A stretch of DNA of 64,000 nt, from positions 186,001 to 250,000 of the forward strand of contig NZ_SNAQ03000005.1 of the NCBI RefSeq assembly GCF_004375085.3, read 5' to 3'. The notes under the pieces were generated by a model. That model had not been told where the DNA came from and ran no database searches. It was given only the letters and a program-made list of their open reading frames with translations. This document shows, piece by piece, positions 51,308-60,637 of this stretch (its first letter is position 1; each line of letters starts with the position of its first letter). Position numbers and translations under genes: made by a program. The stretch comes from Lewinella sp. W8. Lineage in GTDB: Bacteria; Bacteroidota; Bacteroidia; Chitinophagales; Saprospiraceae.

Positions 51308-53074
51308 CTAATCCATGATGCCCGCCAGCGTTTCCCGAAGCTCAGTAACCGCAACGGGCTGAAATTCAAGATCCACGATGTCCTCATCGGCGATTGCCAC
51401 GTACTGCTCGGCGAGCTGAAGTTGCCCTTCGGAGACCCGAATGGCCACCACCCGGTAGCCCAGACCGCGGGGGATGCCCCCACGGTTCCAGAGATCATCG
51501 TCACCCGCGTTGTAGGCCAGCACGGAATTTCTGCCGTCGGGAATCAGCATGAGGTTAGTTTCCCGACCTGATCCACCCGCGCGGGCCAGCACCTCAATGG
51601 GGTCGTCCTCGCTGGTGTAGATGTCGATGTTGGTCCACCCCAGTTCCGTGATGGCAAAGAAGTAACGGGAGGCCGTTCCGGCGTTCAGGTTACTGGCCAT
51701 AACGCGCTCCAAATGAGCCGTGTACGCCGCCTTGCGCTCATCGGCCCACGCCTTCCGGGCAGCTTTCTGTTCGGCAATGCGTTCGGCGTTGCTGTCTTCC
51801 ACCTTTTTGGCGATGCGCTCCCACTCCGTCCGGAAGGCGACCTCGTAGACCTCCAGGTCCGCCTCATACACTTCCATTTTGACGGCGTACTCCGCCCGCG
51901 CTTTTTCCGTGCGTACTTTCCAATCCTGGTAGGCCTTTACCTGCTTACGGTAAGTATCCTGCCGCATGGCGGATTTTTCCGCATTTTTTGCCGCAATTTT
52001 CTTTTTGTTACCGAAGATTTTGGCCAGTCCCCGGGGCCGATAATACACCTTATCGGGGTCCGGAGCCTCCGGCATGGCCCGGCGCCCCGGAAGCTGCAGC
52101 ACGGGTTGTTCGGGCTTGGGATTAGCAACCTTCCAGGGCTTCATCAGTGGACGAACGAGATCATCTACGGACACTACCGGAGGGGGTAGCCGGAAGGAAA
52201 AAAGGTCATCAAAGGCCGAGCGTACTCCGTTAGGTGTTTCTTCCCAATCAGTGGGTGCTCCGGTAGCCTCATCATGATTGCGCCCGGAGAAGATGCGCAT
52301 TTGTTCGTTGAAGTTATCGGTGGGCGTCATGGCCCGGATGGTCTGGCCCTCGGCCAGACGCAGGGCGCGCCCATTCTCGTCGATCGCCGTAATTTTTACC
52401 ATCCCTCCGGATTCCAACAGGCGGTCACCGGCCGTAGTGGTCAGGCCCGCAATGAGGAAATCCTCCATCGCGTAGGTTTCCACCAGTTCCAGGGTAACCG
52501 GACCCGCAGGAGCGTTACCGTTTTCATCAACGAAAGCATTGGGTTCCAGCAGGAAAAATCCTCCCTGCTCCCCACTGATCGTTTGGAGTACCGTAGGATC
52601 GATCTCCATCCGCTGCTTCTGAGCTTCCCGGACGGTTGTCATGGCGGCCGCGGTGCTTTCCCAGGGGGTGTAGGATACCCGAATGTCTACCCGACGATCC
52701 TGCCGCAAATCCGCTTCCGCCCAGCTTCCCCGCCGGGCCTGCTGCTCGCCAAAGGATCGAACTTCCCAGCCTTCGGAGGTCAGTCCCTGCGTTTGGAGGT
52801 ATGCTTGTACGCTACCCGCCCGGCGTTCGGCCAGCCGGGCGTTGTAGTCCGTAGCCCCACGCTCATCGGCGTGCGCTTCCAGTACCAGCGAATACGTAGC
52901 GTAGGAACGCAATTGTTCGGCCAGTTCGTCGATGGCGACGCGGGCCTCCGTATCCAGCTCATCCACGTCGGTGGCAAAGTATACCGCGTGTTGGAAGGTA
53001 ATAGTTGGAGCCTCCTGGGCAGTTAACGGGAGCAATAGGCCACAGCAGGCCATGAGTAGAAGTATACGGTGCAT
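51308..53074 (-). CDS. OmpA-domain protein with unusual N-terminal placement
   Basis: 588 aa. Signal peptide MHRILLLMACCGLLLPLTAQ. An OmpA-like peptidoglycan-binding domain comes right after it (about 25-135): QHAVYFATDVDELD, LVLEAHADERGATDYNARLAERRA and DLRQDRRVDIRV with the Asp and Arg that bind diaminopimelate. OmpA domains are usually C-terminal. Next comes a beta-domain at about 155-260 (LLEPNAFVDENGNAPAGPV), seen in other Bacteroidota surface proteins. A charged coiled-coil stretch covers about 350-460 (KNAEKSAMRQDTYRKQVKAY and onward). The C-terminal region is a second beta-rich module (about 460-588). It could link the outer membrane to the cell wall; that is inference. Confidence 0.88.
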   Translation of the reverse strand: MHRILLLMACCGLLLPLTAQEAPTITFQHAVYFATDVDELDTEARVAIDELAEQLRSYATYSLVLEAHADERGATDYNARLAERRAGSVQAYLQTQGLTSEGWEVRSFGEQQARRGSWAEADLRQDRRVDIRVSYTPWESTAAAMTTVREAQKQRMEIDPTVLQTISGEQGGFFLLEPNAFVDENGNAPAGPVTLELVETYAMEDFLIAGLTTTAGDRLLESGGMVKITAIDENGRALRLAEGQTIRAMTPTDNFNEQMRIFSGRNHDEATGAPTDWEETPNGVRSAFDDLFSFRLPPPVVSVDDLVRPLMKPWKVANPKPEQPVLQLPGRRAMPEAPDPDKVYYRPRGLAKIFGNKKKIAAKNAEKSAMRQDTYRKQVKAYQDWKVRTEKARAEYAVKMEVYEADLEVYEVAFRTEWERIAKKVEDSNAERIAEQKAARKAWADERKAAYTAHLERVMASNLNAGTASRYFFAITELGWTNIDIYTSEDDPIEVLARAGGSGRETNLMLIPDGRNSVLAYNAGDDDLWNRGGIPRGLGYRVVAIRVSEGQLQLAEQYVAIADEDIVDLEFQPVAVTELRETLAGIMD

Positions 53075-53213
53075 CTTGGGTGTTTTTTACTTGAACTTTA
53101 GCTAAGGGCTCCTTAGTGTTGCACCAAAAAGCCTTAACGATAGGGTTTGATTATAAGGATGCTCGCCGGGCTCGACCTGACGGGTGACCAATATATTCAC
53201 TAAATCCGACTTT

Positions 53214-53813
53214 CTACCACAGGTATTCCGCCCCGAAGGAAACGGAGCGAATTCCGAAGTTAAGGTTAAGGGAAGTGGAGGCGTTAATGGGGCCATTTTC
53301 GAAAAATCTTTCCACGGAAAGACCACCGAGGCGGGTCAGGAGTCGAAATCGTGGGGATACGTGATAAAACAAGCCCAGGGAGGAACCTACGCCAGCCTGC
53401 GTTTGAGCGTTTTCGTCCGCTTCCCAATCTCCGTTGCTCTGCAGATTACTTAGTCGAGAAGACCCGAAGAAGACGGTCGGCTCCAAAAAAACAACAAACT
53501 GATTATCAGGATTCAGACTCCGGCGCGCCCAGACGCCGAAGCCCCACTGAAAGCGGCGGCTGCCGACCTGCGTACTGATGCCGTCAAAAACCGTTTGGCT
53601 GTGCGTCAGGTTCAGGGTTGCTCCTACCGCCCAGGAGGGGTTGAGTTGCTTGCCGATGCCGGGTCGGAATTGAAAGAAGCTGTTTTTCGAATCCGTATCG
53701 TCTTCGCCACGCAGGAAGGCCGAAAAATCTCCGCTAATGAAGGTGTCGTACTCCTGTGCCAGGGAAAAGGTTGTAAGGGTAAAGGTGATGAGGAGGGTAA
53801 AAAGAATCCGCAT
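53214..53813 (-). CDS. Outer-membrane beta-barrel protein
   Basis: 199 aa. Signal peptide MRILFTLLITFTLTTFSLAQ. The mature part alternates amphipathic strands (SFFQFRPGIGKQL, WAVGATLNLTHSQT, RRFQWGFGVWARRSL, QFVVFLEPTVFFGSS) of the eight-stranded OMP_b-brl class, and it ends in an aromatic residue (AEYLW) as barrel proteins do. No enzymatic motif is seen. It lies 139 nt upstream of the OmpA-domain gene on the same strand, so both may be part of one envelope unit, though no operon signal is clear. Confidence 0.82.
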   Translation of the reverse strand: MRILFTLLITFTLTTFSLAQEYDTFISGDFSAFLRGEDDTDSKNSFFQFRPGIGKQLNPSWAVGATLNLTHSQTVFDGISTQVGSRRFQWGFGVWARRSLNPDNQFVVFLEPTVFFGSSRLSNLQSNGDWEADENAQTQAGVGSSLGLFYHVSPRFRLLTRLGGLSVERFFENGPINASTSLNLNFGIRSVSFGAEYLW

Positions 53814-53843
53814 GAAATTGGGTTAATGGTGAAATTTTGCCAT

Positions 53844-55046
53844 TCAACGGGTATTCAACTGCGCCAGTTTTCTACTGGTTTCAATAAGTTTCAAAAATAC
53901 CTGCATATAAAAATCCTGATCTTTGGCTTCTCCGTTAAAGAAGACAATCTGTCCCCATCCCGTTTTCTTTTCCAGGTACATCACCGTCACGATCCCGGGG
54001 TCTCCCCCGGTATGACCAACGAAGCCGGAGTCCGTCATTTCCCAGAACCCTCCGTACCGATCTCCACCTTCTTCGATTTGCACCGACCGCTGCATCAGGT
54101 CGGCGTAATCCCTTTCGGCCAGGAGGTCTCCCCTTCCCTGCATCCCCGCGCTGGTGGCGGAAAGATAAATTCCCAGGTCCGTGACGCTGGTCATCAAACC
54201 GCCGTCGGGAAAGGTATTGAGGCCGTAGTGCGGCATGGGTTGGCGATTGCTGAAGTAGTGTTGGATGTGGGTCGTCATGTCTACTGACTCCGGCTGCCAT
54301 CCGGTATTTTCCATGCCGATGGCGTCAAAGATGTATTTACGGGTGTATTCCTCAAAGGATACACCCGTAGCCCCCTGCAGGACGAGGGCCGCCAGGGCCG
54401 CACCGACGTTACTGTAGGCGTAGGACGCTCCGGGAGCCGCTTTACGAAAATTCTTTTTCTTAAAGTACTTCCCCGTAGGGCTTAAGAATGCCCGGCAAAA
54501 AGCTTCCAGTGACATCTTTTCGTGGCTGGCATACTTTTTCGCCGTTCGGAATTCTCGTCCCCGGACGGCCCCCCGCTCCAGACTAAGGGGCTCATTGAGG
54601 GTGTAGGCCAATTCGTACTGTTTTCCGTCGCGGATACCCGCCGTATGGCTGGCCAGGTGATGGAGCAGGATGGGCTGATCCGGGTGGCGAGGATGGCTTA
54701 CCGCAAAGGGAAGGTAATCATTGATGGGGTCCTCCCAGTTGAGCAGGCCATCGTTCACGGCGCGTTGAAGGGCAGTACCAATAAAGGTCTTGGATACGGA
54801 ACCAATGTTCTGGATGGTATTGGCCGTGTAGGGTCGGTCGGTCTCCCAATCGGCGTATCCGTATCCCCGGGCAAACTGTACTCCCTCATCGTTCACCAGG
54901 GCAATACCAAATCCAACTACCTGTTGCTGTTTCGCCAACGCCACCAATTCCCGGTCAAGAGAATCAATAATCCGGTCGGCTTGAGACTGCCCGGATAAGC
55001 AGTATGGAAAGCAAAGAAGAAATAGGATCAGCGCGGGGTGTTGCAT
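53844..55046 (-). CDS. Beta-lactamase-fold serine hydrolase
   Basis: 400 aa from the ATG at 55046. Signal peptide MQHPALILFLLCFPYCLSGQ. Active-site motifs of the class C/PBP4* group: Ser-x-x-Lys in IGSVSKTFIG (about residue 85), Tyr-x-Asn in ASYAYSNVGAAL and His-x-Gly in FVGHTGGDPG. Such proteins act as D-aminopeptidases, esterases or PBP-like proteins rather than antibiotic-resistance enzymes; a substrate cannot be assigned. The frame extends eight codons to 55070; the ATG right before the signal peptide is preferred. The upstream DUF5655 gene is on the same strand 78 nt away. Confidence 0.92.
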   Translation of the reverse strand: MQHPALILFLLCFPYCLSGQSQADRIIDSLDRELVALAKQQQVVGFGIALVNDEGVQFARGYGYADWETDRPYTANTIQNIGSVSKTFIGTALQRAVNDGLLNWEDPINDYLPFAVSHPRHPDQPILLHHLASHTAGIRDGKQYELAYTLNEPLSLERGAVRGREFRTAKKYASHEKMSLEAFCRAFLSPTGKYFKKKNFRKAAPGASYAYSNVGAALAALVLQGATGVSFEEYTRKYIFDAIGMENTGWQPESVDMTTHIQHYFSNRQPMPHYGLNTFPDGGLMTSVTDLGIYLSATSAGMQGRGDLLAERDYADLMQRSVQIEEGGDRYGGFWEMTDSGFVGHTGGDPGIVTVMYLEKKTGWGQIVFFNGEAKDQDFYMQVFLKLIETSRKLAQLNTR

Positions 55047-55124
55047 GGGAACCAGCTTTATCGGGAACACGACTCGTACCGGGAAATTGTTACAGATGGG
55101 TTGTTTTATAGGTGTTGCGAAGAC

Positions 55125-55532
55125 TTACCGTAGCCCAAAATCGAAGCCCCACCGAAGCAGATCGACGATGTCGTCGTTGAGGTCTTCTTCGCTGGCGATC
55201 CGAATATGGTGGGGGTATTTTTTACCGTACATCGGGCCGACCTTGTGCAGATAGGGACTTTGTAGCGGTTTGTCGTAGTAAAACTTCAGATCGAGTACTT
55301 TGGACATGGGTTTGACCACGAGCCAGGCATTCCGATTGGTAAATACGATGGCGTGCACCGCCGCACCGACGGTCTGGGGTTCCCAGGGCATGACGGCCGT
55401 CAGGAGTGCATCGAAGGCCAGCAATAAATTATCCGGCTTCCCGGCAAAGATGTCATCAATCGTCCGGTCACTACACATGTGTGACTGGTTCGTGATCTTG
55501 AACTGGCGATTACATCGGGGACACGTCCACAC
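55125..55532 (-). CDS. DUF5655 domain protein
   Basis: 135 aa from a GTG start. It begins with a zinc-ribbon-like CPRCNRQF and a later HMC. The remaining sequence fits DUF5655: DNLLLAFDALLTAV, VHAIVFTNRNAWLVVKP, LDLKFYYDKPLQSPY and DIVDLLRWGFDFGLR. The function of this domain is not known. No ATG lies before the CPRC, so GTG at 55532 is used. It is upstream of and in line with the serine hydrolase gene. Confidence 0.82.
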   Translation of the reverse strand: MWTCPRCNRQFKITNQSHMCSDRTIDDIFAGKPDNLLLAFDALLTAVMPWEPQTVGAAVHAIVFTNRNAWLVVKPMSKVLDLKFYYDKPLQSPYLHKVGPMYGKKYPHHIRIASEEDLNDDIVDLLRWGFDFGLR

Positions 55533-55584
55533 GGGAAAAAATTTGGCGTTTAGGGCTGGCTAGAGAGGATGAGCCATGGAATCA

Positions 55585-55618
55585 GTGGCCGGTGCCTTTG
55601 GTTAAAGACACCGGCCAC
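55585..55618. repeat. 10-bp stem inverted repeat
   Basis: GTGGCCGGTG and CACCGGCCAC flank a 14-nt loop, between the DAACS stop (55648) and the DUF5655 start. There is no T tract on either side, so it may act as a 3' mRNA-protecting hairpin for the DAACS message rather than a standard terminator. Confidence 0.6.
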
Positions 55619-55647
55619 CCCGGAGCGCAGCCAACTGGCGTGGAAAC

Positions 55648-56961
55648 CTATTCTTCCGGTTCCGGCTGGTAGTAGTCGTCGAGTTTCCGCTCTTCCGGCG
55701 TCCCGAGCTTACCCACCGATTTTCCGACCAGCATCGCCACGGTGGCATCACCGGTAACGTTGGCTACCGTACGGCACATATCGAGCGGTCGATCTACGGC
55801 AAAAATGAGCGCCAGACCGGCTTCGGGAATTCCCGCCTGTCCCAAAACGATGACCAACATAACCATGCCGGCGCCGGGAACCGCCGCCGAACCGATGCTG
55901 GCCGCCAGGGCCGTAGTGATGATGCCCAGTTGCTGCATCAGGGTCAGGTCCATTCCGTAGGCCTGGGCGATGAATACGGCGGCAACGGCCTGGTAGAGGC
56001 TGGTGCCATCCATATTGATGGTCGCACCGATGGGCAGCACAAAGCTGGTCACCTCCTCGTCTACCCCAAGGTGCTCCTCTACCCTTTCCATGGTTACGGG
56101 CAGGGTGGCCGCGCTACTACTGGTACTAAAGGCGAGCAACTGAGCCGGGCTGATACCGCTGAAAAAGAAACCCGGACTTTTCCCGGTGAAAACCTTCACC
56201 AAAGTGGGATAGATAATGCCAATCATGATTGCCAGTCCCGCAAGCACGCAGAGGCTGTAATACAGCAACGCGACGAAGAGGTCGGCGCTGGGGGCCTCCA
56301 CTACCAGCGCGGCCAAAAGGGCAAATACCCCGTAGGGCGCCGCCAGCATGATGAGGTCAATAAGCTTAAGAACCACCTCATTCACGCCGTCAAAAAAGTC
56401 CTTTACGGGCTTGGATTTCTTGGGATCAATGAGGATCAGGCCAACCCCAAAAAAGATCACGAAGAAGATCACCTGCAGCATATTGCCGTTACTGGATCCG
56501 GCGGCGATGATGTTGTCGGGCACCAGGTCTACCAGCGCCTGTAGTGGTCCGGCTTCCTGTTGCTTGGCCGCCGCTTCGATCCTGGCACCTGCGTCAGCCG
56601 CAAAATCGTTCAACAGGCTATCCCGGGTGCTTTCGTCCAGCCCCTTACCCGGACCGACGATGTTTACCAACAGCAACCCTACGACGATGGCCACCACGGT
56701 GGTCAGGATGTAGATGCCGATGGTCCTACCGCCCATGGCGGATAACTTGGAGATGTCCTTCAGGTCACTGATGCCCTTGATGAGGCTGGCCACGATCAGG
56801 GGGATGGCGATCAGTTTCAGGGAGTTGATGAAAATCGTACCGAAGGGTTTGATCCAGTCCTTGACGAACTGGTCCCAGCCGAACTGGGCGGCCAGGATAC
56901 CGAAGAGTACCCCGGCGAGCATGCCGAGCAAAATTTGCCAGTGGAGCGCTAATTTTCTCAT
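55648..56961 (-). CDS. Dicarboxylate/amino acid:cation symporter (DAACS family)
   Basis: 437 aa from the ATG at 56961. A GltP/DctA-type sodium- or proton-driven carrier. About eight helices and two hairpin loops are seen. The signatures are SPAQLLAFSTSSSAATLPVTM, a serine-rich HP1 loop, GATINMDGTSLYQAVAAVFI (the conserved NMDGT), and GAAMVMLVIVLGQ-like HP2 text (VPGAGMVMLVIVLGQAGIP). The late VDRPLDMCRTVANVTGDA carries substrate-binding residues. It should import glutamate, aspartate or C4-dicarboxylates; which one is not resolved. The frame runs to 56994, but the extension (AVFSGRNTSI) is unlike the family. Confidence 0.94.
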   Translation of the reverse strand: MRKLALHWQILLGMLAGVLFGILAAQFGWDQFVKDWIKPFGTIFINSLKLIAIPLIVASLIKGISDLKDISKLSAMGGRTIGIYILTTVVAIVVGLLLVNIVGPGKGLDESTRDSLLNDFAADAGARIEAAAKQQEAGPLQALVDLVPDNIIAAGSSNGNMLQVIFFVIFFGVGLILIDPKKSKPVKDFFDGVNEVVLKLIDLIMLAAPYGVFALLAALVVEAPSADLFVALLYYSLCVLAGLAIMIGIIYPTLVKVFTGKSPGFFFSGISPAQLLAFSTSSSAATLPVTMERVEEHLGVDEEVTSFVLPIGATINMDGTSLYQAVAAVFIAQAYGMDLTLMQQLGIITTALAASIGSAAVPGAGMVMLVIVLGQAGIPEAGLALIFAVDRPLDMCRTVANVTGDATVAMLVGKSVGKLGTPEERKLDDYYQPEPEE

Positions 56962-57071
56962 AATTGAAGTGTTGCGGCCGGAAAATACCGCCAAGGGAAG
57001 CGTATTGCCAAAAAGCCGGGCAAATCAGGTTCGGGATCGGGTGCTACGGTGCTGGCCTCCTGACCCTACAT

Positions 57072-57104
57072 AAAAAATGGGCCCGGAAAAACTTCCGCGG
57101 CCCA
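57072..57104 (-). terminator. Intrinsic terminator of the SDR gene
   Basis: The minus strand forms TGGGCC/GGCCCA with an inner GGAA/TTCC extension, followed by TTTTTT (57072-57077). It lies 27 nt past the stop at 57131. Confidence 0.85.
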
Positions 57105-57130
57105 TCAATGCTTAAGAAAATCGCTAGTCT

Positions 57131-58018
57131 TTATCGCGCGGCCATCCGGTGGCCGTTGATCGATGGCGCTTTGTTGCCATTCAGTTTTTTGCCCAGTTCG
57201 GGAAACCCTTTTTCGGCCCGCTGAATGAGGTCCGGGGTTGGCCCGGTGGCCGTCCAGCCGCCGTCCACCAACAGCGTCTGACCGGTAATGTGGCGAGAGG
57301 CCGGGTTGAGAATAAAGGAGACGGTGTGCGCTACGTCTTCCGGGCGACCGACCCGTTGGTTGGGATTGAGCTTGGCCCAGATTCCGGCGTAGTCGTCCTC
57401 TTCCAGCGCCGTCCGTTCCGTTAAGGTAGCCCCGGGAGAAACGCAGTTTACGCTGATGCCCAGAGGTCCCAAAGGAAGGGTTAACTGCTTGACCAACATG
57501 GAGATACCGGCCTTGGACATCCCGTAGGCGGCCAGATTCGGATAGGCCCGCTCGCCCACGTTGGAGCCAATCAGGACAATATTACCGCCGTGCCCCCCGT
57601 CCTTCATTTTCCGGGCCGCCGTCTGTGCCAGGAAGAAGGAACCCCGAAGGTTCAGGTTAACGACCTTCTCAAAGCTCTCGGGAGCAAAATCAAAAAAATC
57701 GCCGAATTCGGTCAGTCCCGCATTGGCGACCACCATTTCAAGACGATGGTCCGGTATATCACTGGCGAATTCCACCATTTCCCGAATAAAATCCACGTTT
57801 CCGGCATCGCCGGGAAGGGCGAAAGCCCGCTGGTCTTCTTCGGTATTTAGTTGGTCCGCGGCGTAGTGGGCCAGGTCGGGGTCCAGATCATTGATCACTA
57901 CGGCGGCGCCATCAAGAACAAGGTGTTTCGCAATTTCAAAGCCAATGCCGGTGCCGGCACCGGTAACGATTGCCGTTTTTCCGGCGAAGGGTAAATAGTT
58001 CATGTCTGCTGCACTCAT
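57131..58018 (-). CDS. Short-chain dehydrogenase/reductase
   Basis: 295 aa. Classical SDR: TGAGTGIGFEIAKH (about residues 19-32), LVVANAGL-type MVVANAGLTEFG, Ser in IVLIGSNVGERAY, the catalytic YGMSK pair and LLVDGGWTATG at the end. The acidic residue in VINDLDPD after strand 2 favours NAD(H). It is longer than the 250-aa norm by about 40 residues, with a polar C-terminal tail (KKLNGNKAPSINGHRMAAR). The 295-aa frame starts MSAADMNYLPF; the second ATG at 58003 is nearly as likely. It is divergent from thyA, with start codons about 96 nt apart. Confidence 0.9.
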   Translation of the reverse strand: MSAADMNYLPFAGKTAIVTGAGTGIGFEIAKHLVLDGAAVVINDLDPDLAHYAADQLNTEEDQRAFALPGDAGNVDFIREMVEFASDIPDHRLEMVVANAGLTEFGDFFDFAPESFEKVVNLNLRGSFFLAQTAARKMKDGGHGGNIVLIGSNVGERAYPNLAAYGMSKAGISMLVKQLTLPLGPLGISVNCVSPGATLTERTALEEDDYAGIWAKLNPNQRVGRPEDVAHTVSFILNPASRHITGQTLLVDGGWTATGPTPDLIQRAEKGFPELGKKLNGNKAPSINGHRMAAR

Positions 58019-58070
58019 TTGGATTAGTACACCGTAAATAGGCCAAACTGAAATTTAGTTCATCATCCCT

Positions 58071-58078
58071 TAGCTTTG
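58071..58078 (+). promoter_or_regulatory. Putative -7 promoter box TAGCTTTG
   Basis: An exact TAnnTTTG match that ends 35 nt before the thyA ATG at 58114, in the gap shared with the divergent SDR gene. Confidence 0.45.
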
Positions 58079-58113
58079 GGCCGCGAATATTTCATCCCCG
58101 TGACTGATCCGAC

Positions 58114-59019
58114 ATGAAGCAATACCACGATCTGCTGGAACACATTCTTGAGAAAGGCGTCAAAAAAGAAGACCGTACCGGAACGGGCACGATTTCCGTT
58201 TTCGGGTACCAAATGCGCTTCGACCTCACCGAAGACTTCCCACTGATGACGACCAAGGAGGTTTACTGGAAAGGGGTGGTGCACGAATTGCTCTGGTTCA
58301 TCCGCGGAGAAACCAACATTCGCTATCTCGTACAGAATAAGGTGAAGATCTGGAATGAGTGGCCTTACCAACACTACCTGGAAGTCACCAAAGGAGTCGA
58401 TGCTCCCCGTAAGCATACTCACGCATGGAAGGAAGGATTAAAAAACTTCGTTCAGCGGATCAAGGAAGACGAAGATTTTGCCCGTCAATGGGGAAATCTT
58501 GGTCCGGTCTACGGCAAGCAGTGGCGGGATTTTAATGGGGTGGATCAACTCCGGGACACCATTGAAGCCATCAAAAAGAATCCGAACTCCCGGCGGCACA
58601 TCATTACGGCCTGGAACCCGGTGGACATCCCCGAAATGGTTAAATCCGGCCTTCCCCCCTGCCATACGCTCTTCCAGTTTTACGTAGCGGAAGGCAAATT
58701 GAGCTGCCATCTCTACCAGCGCTCGGCTGACGTTTTTCTGGGTGTACCCTTTAATATCGGTAGTTATGCGCTGCTGACCCTGCTGGTGGCTCGGGAGTGT
58801 GGTCTTGGCCTCGGTGATTTTGTCCACTCCTTCGGGGACGCTCACCTCTACAACAACCACATGGACCAGGTAGCGCTTCAATTGAGTCGCGAAGAACGCC
58901 CCTTACCCACCGTACGGGTACGTGAAGGCGCCCCGGGAATTTTCGATCTCTCCTTCGAGGACATCATCCTGGAAGGTTACGATCCGTGGCCCAGAATTCC
59001 AGCACCGGTAGCCGTATGA
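58114..59019 (+). CDS. thyA: Thymidylate synthase
   Basis: 301 aa. ThyA makes dTMP from dUMP with methylene-tetrahydrofolate as carbon and hydride donor. Visible motifs: [20 protein letters not shown] near the start, the Arg-rich [15 protein letters not shown], the catalytic Cys183 in [30 protein letters not shown] and the dUMP contact in [13 protein letters not shown]. An insert of about 40 residues ([20 protein letters not shown] region) is longer than E. coli ThyA (264 aa) but known in other bacteria. The stop overlaps the next start as ATGA, so the cysteine-cluster gene is translationally coupled. No dfrA is present. Confidence 0.97.
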   Translation: MKQYHDLLEHILEKGVKKEDRTGTGTISVFGYQMRFDLTEDFPLMTTKEVYWKGVVHELLWFIRGETNIRYLVQNKVKIWNEWPYQHYLEVTKGVDAPRKHTHAWKEGLKNFVQRIKEDEDFARQWGNLGPVYGKQWRDFNGVDQLRDTIEAIKKNPNSRRHIITAWNPVDIPEMVKSGLPPCHTLFQFYVAEGKLSCHLYQRSADVFLGVPFNIGSYALLTLLVARECGLGLGDFVHSFGDAHLYNNHMDQVALQLSREERPLPTVRVREGAPGIFDLSFEDIILEGYDPWPRIPAPVAV

Positions 59020-59501
59020 TGGTGGACAAACGACTCGAACTGGCGCGGCAGGAACACAAGGCCAATAAGAAATTCTTTTCCCGGCTAAAGGCCCGCCCTC
59101 CCAGGGATCTCGACGAGCAGTTCCACCAAAATCACGAGGAGGTGTTTGCCGAACTGGATTGTTTGGAGTGCGCTAACTGTTGTAAGACGACTAGTCCGAT
59201 TTTCCGGGACGTCGACATTGACCGACTGGCCCGGCACCTTGGTATCCGACCAGCCGAACTGGTGGAAAGACACCTGCATCTGGACGCCGAGGGCGATTAC
59301 GTGCTCAACGTGGCCCCCTGCCCATTTTTGGGCCCGGATAATTACTGCTCCGTCTATGCGGCCCGGCCCCGGGCCTGTCGGGAATATCCCCACACGGATC
59401 GCAAAAACATGCTTCAGATTCTTCCCCTCACCCTGCGAAATACCCTCGTTTGCCCGGCCGTAGGCGAGGTTGTCCGTAGGCTACGGACGGCGGGCCGGTA
59501 G
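59016..59501 (+). CDS. YkgJ-family cysteine-cluster protein
   Basis: 161 aa from the ATG at 59016, whose A-T-G-A overlaps the thyA stop. The cysteine cluster is [13 protein letters not shown] (about 48-60), [13 protein letters not shown] and [12 protein letters not shown], the layout of the YkgJ/UPF0153 group thought to bind zinc or Fe-S. The N-terminus is helical and charged. Function of the family is unknown. The overlap with thyA suggests coupled translation. The frame is open to 58986 (GTG), but this would overlap thyA by 34 nt without family support. An ATG at 59019 is the next alternative. Confidence 0.85.
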   Translation: MMVDKRLELARQEHKANKKFFSRLKARPPRDLDEQFHQNHEEVFAELDCLECANCCKTTSPIFRDVDIDRLARHLGIRPAELVERHLHLDAEGDYVLNVAPCPFLGPDNYCSVYAARPRACREYPHTDRKNMLQILPLTLRNTLVCPAVGEVVRRLRTAGR

Positions 59502-59614
59502 GGAAAAAGGGCCGAACTGTCGCCCCACCAGCGAAAGCGGAGGGTTTTCCGGGGAAAACCGAAGAACGAATTACCTTTAGGACAAGAATCCATCCAACCT
59601 ATCCTCACTCTAGC

Positions 59615-60496
59615 ATGCGGCAACTTCAACCCGGCTGGCTGCTCCTTTTCGCCTTTCTGCTGACCTCCCCCGCACTTTCCGCCGGCCCCTGGCCGCCGGG
59701 GAAGGGAAAGGGTTATTATAAGTTGTATGAATGGTGGATTCGGTTTGACGAACACTACAGCAGCACGGGAGAACTGGACCCGAACGCCACCATTGGCCTT
59801 TACAACACCACCATCTTTGCCACCCACGGATTCTCGGATCGACTTACGGGGGTAATGAACCTCCCCCTGTTCAGTCGCAGTACCATCAACAATCAGGTAT
59901 CCGGCACCCGGGGAAACATTATTGTCCCCGGGGACGAGATCAACACCATCGGAGACGCTGAACTCGGAATACGCTATGCCCTGTCTTCCCCCGGTGCCAA
60001 ATGGCCGGTTGCGGTAGGCCTGACCCTGGGGCTTCCGCTGGGCGAAGCTGCCGGTGGCGAATTAGGAAACCTCCAAACCGGAGACGGTGAATTCAACCAG
60101 TTAATTTACGCCGAGACCGGTACCAGCGTTCAGCTCAGCAAATCCACCCAGCTCTACAGCAGCGTTATGCTGGGTGTGAACAACCGGTCGGGAGGATTCA
60201 GTGATGAATTCCGGTACGGCATGGACGTGGGCGTTGGGCTGTCCGGAAGTAAGCTCTGGATCATTGGGCGTCTGCAGGGCAGTGAATCCTTCTTCAACGG
60301 AGAAACCGCCGAAACCACGACTTCCACCAGCATTTTCAGTAATAACGCTGAATACCTGAGCCTCGGTGGTGAGATAAACTATTACCTGACGGACCGGCTG
60401 GGCCTCAGTGCGGGGGCCGCCACCGCCATCAGCGGGCGAATCATCGCCGCCGCTCCGGCATTCTCCCTGGGCATCTTTATCGATACGACGCGCTGA
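59615..60496 (+). CDS. Outer-membrane protein, porin-like
   Basis: 293 aa. The signal peptide covers MRQLQPGWLLLFAFLLTSPALSA. The mature part opens with GPWPPGKGKGYYKLYEWWIR and continues as amphipathic strands (FATHGFSDRLTGVMNLPLFS, AELGIRYALSS, WPVAVGLTLGLPLGEAAGG), which resembles the MetA-pathway/transporter-type outer-membrane proteins. The strand count and the late SLGGEINYYLTDRLGLSAGA suit a 10-14-stranded barrel. No enzyme motif is seen. TACCTTTA (59571-59578), one mismatch from TAnnTTTG, lies about 36 nt upstream. What it binds or transports is unknown. Confidence 0.82.
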   Translation: MRQLQPGWLLLFAFLLTSPALSAGPWPPGKGKGYYKLYEWWIRFDEHYSSTGELDPNATIGLYNTTIFATHGFSDRLTGVMNLPLFSRSTINNQVSGTRGNIIVPGDEINTIGDAELGIRYALSSPGAKWPVAVGLTLGLPLGEAAGGELGNLQTGDGEFNQLIYAETGTSVQLSKSTQLYSSVMLGVNNRSGGFSDEFRYGMDVGVGLSGSKLWIIGRLQGSESFFNGETAETTTSTSIFSNNAEYLSLGGEINYYLTDRLGLSAGAATAISGRIIAAAPAFSLGIFIDTTR

Positions 60497-60637
60497 TCAA
60501 TGTGGCCCGTGATTCTGGCCGGTATTAGACGTGACCAGCATCAGTTTTACCGCTGACCTTCATCAGCTCCCGGAGAATATTCCGGTACGATCTTGGCTGC
60601 ACTTCACCGCGACAGCCGTCGCTTAAGTGCCTTAATT

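Noticed and set aside
53844-55046. Antibiotic-resistance beta-lactamase
   Set aside because: The motifs fit the broad class C-like serine hydrolase group, whose members are mostly not resistance enzymes; nothing nearby suggests resistance.
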